From Anaerolineales bacterium (lineage in GTDB: Bacteria > Chloroflexota > Anaerolineae > Anaerolineales > Villigracilaceae): a DNA stretch of 36,150 nucleotides. Below the pieces are notes generated by a model that had not been told where the DNA came from, made no database searches, and saw only the letters and a program-made list of their open reading frames with translations. How positions within the stretch are numbered: position 1 is the stretch's first letter; the number at the start of each line of letters is the position of its first letter. Shown piece after piece: positions 7,927 through 16,186 of the stretch. A program made the position numbers and the translations under genes. The stretch spans positions 1 to 36,150 of the forward strand of contig CAKKRM010000023.1 in the NCBI GenBank assembly GCA_919902735.1, given 5' to 3'.

Positions 7927-10900
7927 ATGAACATTGGCAGACCTGAACGCGAAACGCAGGATCGAGTCATTGCTCTTTTTCATAAAGAGTTAAATTACCG
8001 TTACCTCGGTGATTGGACTGACCGCGAAAATAGCAATATCGTAGAGGGTCTGCTGACAGATTGGCTGACCAAAAGCGGGTACTCCACTGCGCAAATCAAT
8101 CGGGCATTGGACATCCTGCGTCGTGAAGCCAATAATCACAACCGAACGCTTTACGGCAACAATCAGGCAGTCTATAAACTTTTGCGTTATGGTGTGCCCG
8201 TCAAGATTGAAGCGGGTAAAGTCACAGAAACCGTCCATCTCATAAACTGGAATGAGCGGTTGGAGAATGATTTTGCCATCGCCGAGGAAGTTACCCTCAA
8301 AGGGAATCACGAGCGCCGCCCCGATATTGTCCTGTATGTGAACGGTATTGCGGTTGGTGTACTGGAATTGAAGAATAGCCGCGTTAGTATCGGCGATGGC
8401 ATCCGCCAAAATCTCTCCAATCAACAGCCTGAATTCAATCAGTGGTTCTTCAGCACCATCCAATTCATCTTCGCGGGCAATGACAGCGAAGGGCTGCAAT
8501 ACGGGACCATCGGCACCGAGGAGAAATATTTTCTCAAGTGGAAGGAAGATGAAGAGGACAATACCCGCTTCAAGCTGGATAAATACCTGCTCAAACTCTG
8601 CGAGAAGAATCGCCTGATCGAATTGATCCATGACTTCATCCTCTTCGACGGTGGAGTCAAAAAACTTCCGCGCACTCATCAATATTTTGGCATCAAAGCT
8701 GCGCAGGAGCATATCCACGGGAGGAAGGGTGGCATTATCTGGCATACACAAGGTAGCGGTAAAAGTATCGTCATGGTCTTGCTTGCCAAATGGATACTGG
8801 AGAATAACCCCAACGCCCGCGTCGCCATCATCACCGACCGCGATGAGTTGGATAAGCAGATTGAACGCGTCTTCACTGAGGCAGGTGAAACCATCAAGCG
8901 CACTAGTAGCGGGCGCGACCTGATGAGGCAGCTGGGTCAGGCAACGCCACGTCTGCTATGTTCACTTATCCATAAATTCGGTCGTAAGGGCGTGGACGAT
9001 TTTGAAGGTTTTATCAAAGAGTTGGAAAACCAACCGAGCAAAGCGTTTGGCGAAGTCTTTGTCTTTGTAGATGAATGTCATCGTACACAGAGCGGTAAAC
9101 TTCGTCGCACGATGAAAGCGATGATGCCCAATGCGGTTTTCATTGGCTTTACTGGTACTCCGCTGTTGAAGCAGGACAAGGAAACCACACTGGAAGTGTT
9201 TGGAAATTATATCCATACATACAAGTTTAGTGAAGGCGTGGAGGATGGTGTTGTGCTCGATCTCGTCTATGAAGCACGAGATATTGATCAGAAACTCGGC
9301 TCGAAGGACAAAATTGATGCCTGGTTCGACGCCAAAACGAAGGGTTTGAATGACTGGCAGAAAGATGAACTCAAAAAGCAGTGGGGAACGATGCAAAACG
9401 TGCTCAGCTCCAGATCTCGCATGGATCGGGTAGTGAGTGATATTGTCTTTGACTTCAGTGTCAAACCGCGCCTGTCTATTGAACGAGGTAATGCCATCCT
9501 GGTGGCTTCGAGCATCTTCGAAGCCTGCAAGTATTTCACGCTATTTCAGAAGACGCCATTCAGGGATAAGTGCGCGGTCGTAACTTCTTACAACCCATTG
9601 GCTCGGGATGTCACATTGGAGGAGACGGGTGCAAACACCGAGACCGACAAGCAGTTCATCTACAACACCTATACGGAACTATTGAAGAATGTCGAAGCCA
9701 AGCCGAATATGTCCAAGACTGAAACCTATGAGGAATGGGCGAAGAATCTCTTTACCAAAGAACCCAACAACATGAAGTTGTTGGTGGTCGTTGATAAGTT
9801 GCTCACTGGCTTCGATGCACCGCCTTGCACCTATCTCTATATTGACAAATCTATGCAGGATCATGGTCTTTTCCAGGCGATTTGCCGTGTCAACCGTCTG
9901 GATGGCGAGGACAAGGACTTTGGTTATATTGTGGATTACAAAGACTTGTTCAAAAAAGTCGAGAATGCCATTGCAGTGTACACTTCCGAACTGGATCATA
10001 GTTCTGGTGGTGCGGATCCCGATATATTATTGCAGGATCGTTTGAAGAAGGGGAGGGAACGCCTTGAAAATGCAATGGAAGCGATTGCCCTGCTTTGCGA
10101 ACCCGTTGAGCCACCGCGAGGCGAATTGGAATACATCCATTACTTTTGCGGTAATACCGAAATTCCATCCGATCTCAAGGAACGTGAACCACAGCGTGTC
10201 TCGTTCTATAAGGCAACTGTTTCTCTTATTCGCGCTTATGCCAATATCGCCGACGAACTCGAACCTGCCGGCTACACTGCTGTGGATATTGCACGCATCA
10301 AACAAAAACTCGACGATTATCTGAATTTGCGAGAGATCATTCGCAAAGCCAGCGGCGAAACTCTTGACTTGAAACCCTATGAAGCCGATATGCGGCATTT
10401 GATCGACACTTACATCGAAGCCGACGAACCGCGTAAAATCTCTCCCTTTGATACTCTTAGTCTCCTTGAGTTGATCGTAAAGACTGGAATAGCGAACACC
10501 ATTACCTCACAGCTCGGCAGTTTGAAAGGTAATAAGACTGCTATTGCTGAAACCATTGAGAATAATGTGCGTAGTAAGATCATCAAAGAGCATCTGAACG
10601 ACCCGGCATTCTACGCAAGAATGTCTACTCTTCTGGATGAGGTCATCGCAGCACGCAAAGCACGCGCTATTGAGTATGAACAATATCTCAAGAGTATTGG
10701 TGAAGTAGCCATTCAGGTAGAAGCTGGTCGCTCTGACGAAACCCCAAAACAATTGAACACTCCTGGCAAACGTGCTGTGTACAATAACCTGAAGAAACCA
10801 TCGGATAACCAGATTGCTGATGCTGCGGGTCTATACCTTGTTGACGACGATCCGGCTCTAAAACTTGCTCTGGAAATTGATACTGCCATCAAGCGGTCCC

Positions 10901-11028
10901 GCCCCGATGATTGGCGTGGCACACAAGCTCGTGAGCAGGTAATCAAAGCAGCTTTATTCGAAATTCTCAAGGATACGGATGAAGTTGAGCGTATTTTCAA
11001 GATTATTTATCAGCAAAACGAGTATTAA
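7927..11028 (+). CDS. hsdR: Type I restriction enzyme endonuclease/translocase subunit HsdR
   Basis: HsdR provides ATP-driven DNA translocation and cleavage for the type I complex. The 1033-residue protein has the standard order. The N-terminal PD-(D/E)xK nuclease has D133 (RRPDIVLY) and E147-L-K149 (GVLELKNS). The superfamily 2 helicase core has Walker A at 275-280 (HTQGSGKS), a DEAD-box-like VDECHR at 381-386 and motif III-like GFTGTP around 407-412. LTGFDAPP and AICRVNRL supply the later helicase motifs. The helical C-terminal region that docks on the methyltransferase follows. The length is normal and no disruption is seen. The gene is separated from hsdS by about 6 kb of cargo and overlaps the following peptidase gene by one base (TAATG). 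Confidence 0.96.
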   Translation: MNIGRPERETQDRVIALFHKELNYRYLGDWTDRENSNIVEGLLTDWLTKSGYSTAQINRALDILRREANNHNRTLYGNNQAVYKLLRYGVPVKIEAGKVTETVHLINWNERLENDFAIAEEVTLKGNHERRPDIVLYVNGIAVGVLELKNSRVSIGDGIRQNLSNQQPEFNQWFFSTIQFIFAGNDSEGLQYGTIGTEEKYFLKWKEDEEDNTRFKLDKYLLKLCEKNRLIELIHDFILFDGGVKKLPRTHQYFGIKAAQEHIHGRKGGIIWHTQGSGKSIVMVLLAKWILENNPNARVAIITDRDELDKQIERVFTEAGETIKRTSSGRDLMRQLGQATPRLLCSLIHKFGRKGVDDFEGFIKELENQPSKAFGEVFVFVDECHRTQSGKLRRTMKAMMPNAVFIGFTGTPLLKQDKETTLEVFGNYIHTYKFSEGVEDGVVLDLVYEARDIDQKLGSKDKIDAWFDAKTKGLNDWQKDELKKQWGTMQNVLSSRSRMDRVVSDIVFDFSVKPRLSIERGNAILVASSIFEACKYFTLFQKTPFRDKCAVVTSYNPLARDVTLEETGANTETDKQFIYNTYTELLKNVEAKPNMSKTETYEEWAKNLFTKEPNNMKLLVVVDKLLTGFDAPPCTYLYIDKSMQDHGLFQAICRVNRLDGEDKDFGYIVDYKDLFKKVENAIAVYTSELDHSSGGADPDILLQDRLKKGRERLENAMEAIALLCEPVEPPRGELEYIHYFCGNTEIPSDLKEREPQRVSFYKATVSLIRAYANIADELEPAGYTAVDIARIKQKLDDYLNLREIIRKASGETLDLKPYEADMRHLIDTYIEADEPRKISPFDTLSLLELIVKTGIANTITSQLGSLKGNKTAIAETIENNVRSKIIKEHLNDPAFYARMSTLLDEVIAARKARAIEYEQYLKSIGEVAIQVEAGRSDETPKQLNTPGKRAVYNNLKKPSDNQIADAAGLYLVDDDPALKLALEIDTAIKRSRPDDWRGTQAREQVIKAALFEILKDTDEVERIFKIIYQQNEY

Positions 11029-11744
11029 TGACTACACAGATCGAAGTCGGCGGTATTCTGGTGGATATTATTTTCAAGGAGATCAAGAACGTCCATCTGA
11101 GTGTTCACCCTCCTACAGGCAGGGTGCGTATTTCTGCACCCAAACGAATGAAACTTGACACCCTCCGTGTTTTTGCCGTTTCAAAGATTGATTGGATTAA
11201 AAAACATCAAAAAAAACAACTAGGACAGGAGCGCGAGACCCCGCGTGAATATCTTGATCGTGAAAGTCATTACGTCTGGGGACGTCGTTACTTGCTGAAG
11301 ATAAATGAGGCATATCAAGCTCCGTTTGTTGAACTAAAACATAACCAAATGATTCTGACTGTCCGCCCAGGGAGTGGGACCGAAAAAAGGGGGGTGATTG
11401 TCTCCGCTTGGTATCGAGAAGAGGTACGAAAAGCTGCTATGCTGCTTATCGCCAAGTGGGAGGCTATCTTAGGGGTCAAAGCCAACAAGTTCTATGTCCA
11501 GCGAATGAAAACGAAATGGGGGAGTTGTGCCTCGCACACTCGCAACATCCGCCTCAACAGCGATCTCGCTAAAAAACCGCGCGAATGTCTGGAATACATT
11601 GTTGTCCATGAATTGGTTCACCTTCTCGAACCGACTCATAATGCCCGCTTCTACGCACTCATGGATAAATTCATGCCGAATTGGCAATCCCTTAGAGATG
11701 AACTAAATCGTATTCCCTTATCCCATGTGGAGTGGGGATATTGA
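11028..11744 (+). CDS. YgjP/DUF45-type zinc metallopeptidase
   Basis: This is a small M48-like (DUF45, YgjP, SprT-like) putative metallopeptidase of 238 residues. The zinc motif is H194-ELV-H198 (VVHELVHLLEPTHN), with the family block KTKWGSCASHTRNIRLNSDL just before it and FYALMDKFMPNW after it. The N-terminal part (ISAPKRMKLDTLRVFAVSKI) is also typical. Members of this family are often found directly downstream of hsdR, but their substrate is not established. The one-base overlap with hsdR makes it part of the restriction operon. Confidence 0.9.
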   Translation: MTTQIEVGGILVDIIFKEIKNVHLSVHPPTGRVRISAPKRMKLDTLRVFAVSKIDWIKKHQKKQLGQERETPREYLDRESHYVWGRRYLLKINEAYQAPFVELKHNQMILTVRPGSGTEKRGVIVSAWYREEVRKAAMLLIAKWEAILGVKANKFYVQRMKTKWGSCASHTRNIRLNSDLAKKPRECLEYIVVHELVHLLEPTHNARFYALMDKFMPNWQSLRDELNRIPLSHVEWGY

Positions 11745-12023
11745 AATAAGGTTTGACAATTGAGCGACACATTTTTGTGCTGTAAAAACGGTAATCTGCC
11801 TTGTTTTTATGAAGGTTTTCTTGGAATATTGTCGCACAAGAGCAGTTGAACTACCTGGAAATTCAATATCTATTTTCCGTTACGTTGATTGCAAAAAAAT
11901 GACATTTGTCAATCAAAATTAGCAGAATGCCATAATTCTACAAATCCTGCAAATCTTCCCCGATAAATCTGGATAATCTTACGAATTGCTAAAGAAATCC
12001 ATCACAAAACTCTCTAGCCTCAT
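11745..12023. other. Intergenic region between restriction and haem operons
   Basis: No gene is seen. A hairpin with arms TAAAAACGG (11783-11791) and CC-tt-GTTTTTA (11799-11809) might end the restriction transcript, but it lacks a clear U-tract. A TTGACA occurs at 11753-11758 without a good -10 partner. Short inverted repeats TTGATTG/CAATCAA (11885-11891, 11910-11916) and TGACA-TT-TGTCA (11900-11911) overlap each other and look operator-like. No tRNA or small RNA was recognised. Confidence 0.4.
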
Positions 12024-12067
12024 CCGCCTTTTGATAATACAGTTGGAACATTCATTATCAAAAGCGG
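12024..12067 (+). promoter_or_regulatory. Inverted repeat directly upstream of hemA
   Basis: The arms CCGCCTTTTGATAAT (12024-12038) and ATTATCAAAAGCGG (12054-12067) are complementary apart from one extra C, around a 15-base loop. The repeat ends seven bases before the hemA ATG, so it covers the ribosome binding region. It could be an operator (the TGATAAT/ATTATCA halves resemble Fur-type sites, though widely spaced) or an RNA hairpin limiting hemA translation. A weak promoter (TTGATA, CATTAT) lies inside it. There is no U-tract. Confidence 0.6.
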
Positions 12068-12074
12068 CTGGTCA

Positions 12075-13394
12075 ATGCACATTTACTGCCTCGGTCTCAA
12101 TCACAACACCACACCCATTGAACTTCGTGAGCAATTCTCGCTAAGCGAGGATGCGATCCGTTCTGCGCTGGCCCGCCTGGCATGCGGACATCTCGCCACA
12201 TCCATCGCTGAACTGGTCATCATATCCACCTGCAATCGTACCGAACTCTACGCTGCCTCCAGTCACATGGCAATTGCCGAACTGGAGGCTTTTTTGTCGG
12301 ATGCGAGCGGCGTACCCGCGAAGCAGTTCAGCGCCCATGCCTATCGATACGAAGATCTCGATGTCGCCGGCCACCTTTTTGAGGTTGCGGCAGGGTTGGA
12401 TTCTCTCGTCATCGGCGAACCGCAGATTTTAGGGCAGATCGTCCGCGCGCTGGAACTTTCCCGTGGACAAAATATGGCGGGGCCTGTGCTCAATCGTCTC
12501 TTTCAATCTGCCATCCATGCAGGGAAGCGCGCCCGCACTGAAACGGGTATCAGCCGTAACCCTGTTTCGGTGTCATCGCTTGCCGCGTCGCTGGCGGAGC
12601 GAGTCGTTCATCCCATTGCCGAAGCACAGGTGGTCATCCTCGGCGCAGGTGAGATGGCAGAGTTGGCAGTAGAAGCGTTGCGAAAACGTGGTGCGCAAAA
12701 ATTCCTCGTTGTCAATCGCACCCTCGAACGCGCCCATGATATTGCCGACCGTTGGGGTGCGCAGATCACAACTTTTGAAAATCTCAATTCGGCTCTACAC
12801 TCTGCCGATATTTTGATTTCATCCACAGGTGCACCACACACGATCCTGTCGGCTGACATGGTCAAACATGCCATGCAAGCACGCGCGCAACGTCCGCTGG
12901 TGCTGATCGACATTGCTGTGCCACGCGACATCGACCCCGATGTATCAAAAATTCCCCACGTCAAATTGTATGACATCGATCACCTGAATGAAAAACTCGA
13001 AGGTGCGCTTGCCGAACGCATGGCAGAAGTGCCGCAAGTTAAATCCATTCTCGATGAAGAGATCAAAGAGTTTTCTGAATACATGAAATCACTGGAGATG
13101 ATTCCGATTATCTCCGATATTCGCCAACAAGCTGAGGGTATCCGCAAGGAAATGCTCGAAAAAACATTGCGCCGACTACCCGACCTGACCGATGCCGAAC
13201 GCGCTCGTATCGAAGCCATGACCCAGGCGCTGGTCAAACAAATTTTGCACGCTCCCACCAACCGTTTGCGCGCCGAAGCGTCGTGTCCTCATGCGCCCGA
13301 ATATGCCGCCGTCGCTCGTACTTTGTTTGGTCTGCAAAGCGAAGGCTTGTGCGGCTTCTCAGGTCAAGCCTGCCCCATCTCTGCCACAGATTAG
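12075..13394 (+). CDS. hemA: Glutamyl-tRNA reductase HemA (GtrR)
   Basis: The enzyme reduces glutamyl-tRNA to glutamate-1-semialdehyde with NADPH, the first committed step of the C5 pathway. The sequence shows the N-terminal catalytic domain with CLGLNHNTTPIELRE and the nucleophile C53 in IISTCNRTELY. A Rossmann segment (VVILGAGEMAELAVEAL) follows, then a long dimerisation helix. At 439 residues the length is normal, with a Cys-rich tail (C404, C426, C433), two of these in Cys-Pro dipeptides. It is the first gene of the haem operon and is preceded by a strong inverted repeat. hemC starts six bases after its stop without a clear ribosome binding site. Confidence 0.97.
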   Translation: MHIYCLGLNHNTTPIELREQFSLSEDAIRSALARLACGHLATSIAELVIISTCNRTELYAASSHMAIAELEAFLSDASGVPAKQFSAHAYRYEDLDVAGHLFEVAAGLDSLVIGEPQILGQIVRALELSRGQNMAGPVLNRLFQSAIHAGKRARTETGISRNPVSVSSLAASLAERVVHPIAEAQVVILGAGEMAELAVEALRKRGAQKFLVVNRTLERAHDIADRWGAQITTFENLNSALHSADILISSTGAPHTILSADMVKHAMQARAQRPLVLIDIAVPRDIDPDVSKIPHVKLYDIDHLNEKLEGALAERMAEVPQVKSILDEEIKEFSEYMKSLEMIPIISDIRQQAEGIRKEMLEKTLRRLPDLTDAERARIEAMTQALVKQILHAPTNRLRAEASCPHAPEYAAVARTLFGLQSEGLCGFSGQACPISATD

Positions 13395-13400
13395 GTACTC

Positions 13401-14321
13401 ATGAAATTGATTTTTGCCACTCGTCCTTCAAAACTCGCCCGCTGGCAAACCCAATGGGTTATCAATGCTTTGCAAACGGTTCATCCAAATCTCGAGTGTG
13501 AAGAAAAAATCATCACCACGCAGGGCGATAAAATTTTAGATAAACCTCTGCCTGAGATCGGCGGCAAGGGACTCTTCACACAAGAACTCGAATCCGAACT
13601 GCTCAACTGGGATGTCCACTGTGCGGTTCACTCGCTCAAAGACCTGCCCGTTGAATACCCTGCTGGATTAACAGTCGGATGTATCCCCGCCCGCGCCGAA
13701 GTGCGTGACGCGCTGATCTCTGCCAACGGATACACCCTCGCCACCCTTCCAAACGGCGCGTCAGTCGGGACCTCAAGCCTGCGTCGTGCTGCCCAGATCC
13801 TTTCCCTCCGCCCAGACATTAAGACCCAATCCCTGCGCGGCAACGTGGACACACGCCTGCGCAAAGCATTGGACGGTCAATACGATGCGATCATTCTTGC
13901 TGGTGCAGGGTTGACCCGCCTCGGCTTGGATAGTCACGTCACCGAATGGCTTTCACTCGACGTCATGCTCCCCGCGCCTGGGCAAGGCGCTCTCGCGATC
14001 CAATGCCGTGCGGACGATGAAGTAACGCTCACACTGCTTTCTAAACTCGAAGATCAAGCCACCCGCAAAGCAGTCACGGCGGAACGGGCTTTTTTGCAAG
14101 GATTAGGTGGTGGGTGTGCCGTGCCTGTGGCAGCGTATGCAACAAACAGTGACCAGTCATCAGTGATCAGTCTGATGGGATTGGTGATTTCAGAAGATGG
14201 AAAGAAGGTTGTGAAAGTCGCAGATGAAGGAACGGACGCGCTTGTACTTGGCAACGAACTTGCACAAAAGGCAATTAACAATGGTGCAGACCAAATCCTT
14301 AAACTGATCACTGTCCATTGA
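13401..14321 (+). CDS. hemC: Porphobilinogen deaminase / hydroxymethylbilane synthase HemC
   Basis: The enzyme condenses four porphobilinogen molecules to hydroxymethylbilane. The sequence has ATRPSKLARWQTQWV at the start, GKGLFTQELE, VHSLKDLPVEYP and GTSSLRRAAQ. The dipyrromethane cofactor site is C239 in LGGGCAVPVAAYA. The length of 306 residues is normal. Two 7-bp repeat arrays affect it. One (14148-14175) encodes part of a loop in the last domain (NSDQSSVISL). The other covers its last codons and stop. The gene sits 6 bases after hemA and 12 before hemD. Confidence 0.97.
   Translation: MKLIFATRPSKLARWQTQWVINALQTVHPNLECEEKIITTQGDKILDKPLPEIGGKGLFTQELESELLNWDVHCAVHSLKDLPVEYPAGLTVGCIPARAEVRDALISANGYTLATLPNGASVGTSSLRRAAQILSLRPDIKTQSLRGNVDTRLRKALDGQYDAIILAGAGLTRLGLDSHVTEWLSLDVMLPAPGQGALAIQCRADDEVTLTLLSKLEDQATRKAVTAERAFLQGLGGGCAVPVAAYATNSDQSSVISLMGLVISEDGKKVVKVADEGTDALVLGNELAQKAINNGADQILKLITVH
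14148..14175 (+). repeat. 7-bp tandem array inside hemC
   Basis: Four consecutive 7-bp units, AGTGACC, AGTCATC, AGTGATC and AGTCTGA, share AGT at the same position. They encode the variable loop NSDQSSVIS in the C-terminal domain of HemC. The open frame is kept. Confidence 0.6.
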
Positions 14322-14331
14322 TAACTGGTTC
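14304..14331 (+). repeat. 7-bp tandem array across the hemC stop and up to hemD
   Basis: The units CTGATCA, CTGTCCA, TTGATAA and CTGGTTC follow with 7-bp periodicity. The array includes the last HemC codons and the TGA stop (14319-14321), and ends two bases before the hemD ATG. It occupies the place of a ribosome binding site, and none is visible for hemD. Confidence 0.6.
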
Positions 14332-14333
14332 TT

Positions 14334-15080
14334 ATGAAAGTCCTCATCACCCGCCCCCGCACTAAAGCCGATGAATTTGCAGAAAAGCTGCGTTCTGCGG
14401 GCTTCGAACCGATCTTTTTTCCAGTCATCGAAATCCAACGGATTGGAAATAATGTTGCACTGGAACGCGCTCTTGAGAAATTGAACTGCTATGAGTGGGT
14501 CGTGTTCACATCGGTCAATGCCGTGGACATTGTGTTTGACGAGTATTCCGTATTCTTATTGAAAGAGAACACAGGCGTGAAGTTCGCCGCTATTGGACCA
14601 AAAACCGCCGAGGCATTACGGAAATACAGCATCGAACCAGACTTTGTCCCCGAGGAATATGTTGCAGAAGCCATTTTGCCTGGCTTGGGTGATCTGCAAG
14701 GTAAGTGGGTCCTGCTCCCACGCGCTGAGATCGCCCGTCAGATGCTGCCTGAAGCGATTGCCAATGCAGGTGGTATTGCACACGAGATCATTGTTTATCA
14801 AACCTTGCCCGCTCAAGTTGATGAAGATGGATTGAGCGCATTGAAGTCAGGTGTGGACGTGATCACCTTCACCAGCGCGTCAACTGTCGAGAATTTTGTG
14901 GCAGTTACTCGTCAGCATAACCTTGATCCCTTGAACTTGCCGAATAACCCGCTCGTTGCCTGTATTGGTCCCATCACAGAACAGGCGGCGAAAGAAGCGG
15001 GATTTCAAAATCTCGTTGTTGCAAAAGAATACACAACGGATGGATTGATCGAAGCGATTACCAATATGGAGAGACTATGA
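14334..15080 (+). CDS. hemD: Uroporphyrinogen-III synthase HemD
   Basis: The enzyme cyclises hydroxymethylbilane with inversion of ring D to uroporphyrinogen III. This family is poorly conserved. Support comes from the start [20 protein letters not shown], then [38 protein letters not shown], a [16 protein letters not shown] segment, [15 protein letters not shown] and [16 protein letters not shown]. The 248-residue length fits, and the position between hemC and hemB strengthens the call. The last codons overlap the hemB ATG (ATGA). Confidence 0.94.
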   Translation: MKVLITRPRTKADEFAEKLRSAGFEPIFFPVIEIQRIGNNVALERALEKLNCYEWVVFTSVNAVDIVFDEYSVFLLKENTGVKFAAIGPKTAEALRKYSIEPDFVPEEYVAEAILPGLGDLQGKWVLLPRAEIARQMLPEAIANAGGIAHEIIVYQTLPAQVDEDGLSALKSGVDVITFTSASTVENFVAVTRQHNLDPLNLPNNPLVACIGPITEQAAKEAGFQNLVVAKEYTTDGLIEAITNMERL

Positions 15081-16123
15081 CTCTGCTTGAACCTAAAACT
15101 CGCCAATTACCAATTACTAATTACCAATCTCTAATTACCCGCCCCCGCCGCTTGCGTGCCAACCCCGCCATCCGCGCGATGGTACGGGAGACGGAACTCA
15201 ACGCGCGTGATTTCATCTATCCGCTCTTCGTGCGGCATGGAACGGGACGAACTGCCATCGGCTCGATGCCTGGCGTGTATCAACTGTCCGTGGCGGAAGC
15301 CGTTCGAGAAGCAGAAACAGCCGCAAAGTCAGGGGTGAGCGCTGTCATCCTGTTTGGAATACCAAAAGAAAAAGATCCGATCGGGCTGGAGAATTTTGCA
15401 GAAGATGGAATTGTCCAGCAGGCGATTCGCGCGATCAAGAAGGAAATCCCAGAGATGGTTGTGGTGACGGATGTGTGCCTGTGCGAATACACGGACCACG
15501 GACATTGCGGCATTTTGAACACGGGCGAGCATTTTCATACAGGTTTGCCTGAGGGATATGTGTTGAACGACCCGACGTTGGATGTGCTGGCGAAAGTGGC
15601 GATCTCACATGCCGAGTGTGGTGCAGATATTGTTGCGCCAAGCGGCATGATGGATGGCATGGTAACGGCGATCCGTGAAGGGTTGGATGGTGCTGGGTAT
15701 GAGAGCCTGCCGATCCTGTCGTATGCCGTGAAATACGCATCGTCGTTCTATGGTCCGTTCCGCGACGCGGCAGAAGGCGCGCCAAAGTTCGGCGATAGAA
15801 AATCTCACCAAATGGATCCTGCCAATGTGCGTGAAGCCTTGCGTGAAGCCGCCCTGGATGTGGAAGAAGGCGCGGACATGTTAATGGTGAAACCTGCGCT
15901 GGCGTATCTCGATGTCATTCGCGTGGTGAAGGATGCGTATCCTGAATTGCCGATGGCGGCATACAACGTCAGCGGCGAGTATTCGATGATCAAAGCCGCC
16001 GCCGCGAATGGCTGGATGGATGAAGCGAAGGTCACGCTCGAAACGCTCACATCCATCAAACGTGCAGGCGCAGATGTCATTATCACTTACCATGCCGTAG
16101 ATGCGGCGAAGTGGTTGAAATAA
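15077..16123 (+). CDS. hemB: Delta-aminolevulinic acid dehydratase / porphobilinogen synthase HemB
   Basis: The enzyme condenses two 5-aminolevulinates to porphobilinogen. The active-site lysines are K219 ([18 protein letters not shown]) and K272 ([11 protein letters not shown]). C134, C136 and C144 ([14 protein letters not shown]) mark the zinc-dependent type. The length is 348 residues. The first ~22 residues are odd: residues 10-22 ([13 protein letters not shown]) are encoded by a 7-bp repeat array, and the recognisable family sequence begins at [15 protein letters not shown]. The ATG used overlaps the hemD stop, so the extension is probably translated. A start further in cannot be excluded, but no in-frame ATG occurs before M35. 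Confidence 0.96.
   Translation: MTLLEPKTRQLPITNYQSLITRPRRLRANPAIRAMVRETELNARDFIYPLFVRHGTGRTAIGSMPGVYQLSVAEAVREAETAAKSGVSAVILFGIPKEKDPIGLENFAEDGIVQQAIRAIKKEIPEMVVVTDVCLCEYTDHGHCGILNTGEHFHTGLPEGYVLNDPTLDVLAKVAISHAECGADIVAPSGMMDGMVTAIREGLDGAGYESLPILSYAVKYASSFYGPFRDAAEGAPKFGDRKSHQMDPANVREALREAALDVEEGADMLMVKPALAYLDVIRVVKDAYPELPMAAYNVSGEYSMIKAAAANGWMDEAKVTLETLTSIKRAGADVIITYHAVDAAKWLK
15104..15138 (+). repeat. 7-bp tandem array inside the hemB 5' end
   Basis: Five units, CAATTAC, CAATTAC, TAATTAC, CAATCTC and TAATTAC, encode the peptide ITNYQSLIT (residues 13-21). The same core in the same phase is found inside ccmA (30355-30382). Confidence 0.75.
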
Positions 16124-16172
16124 AAAGTCGAAAGTCACATGTCGCAGGTCAATTGACTTTCAACCTGTGACA
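16124..16172 (+). repeat. Bipartite 7-bp array after hemB
   Basis: Seven units start right after the hemB stop: AAAGTCG, AAAGTCA, CATGTCG, CAGGTCA, then ATTGACT, TTCAACC, TGTGACA. The second half is roughly inverted to the first (AAAGTC with GACTTT, GTCAC with GTGAC), so the transcript could fold. The array ends just before the ribosome binding site of the next gene. Confidence 0.65.
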
Positions 16173-16186
16173 AGAGGAAAACGAAT

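Noticed and set aside
7990-8751. 253-codon open frame on the - strand
   Set aside because: It lies entirely inside hsdR, which has full family motifs; there is no ribosome binding site or domain on the opposite strand.
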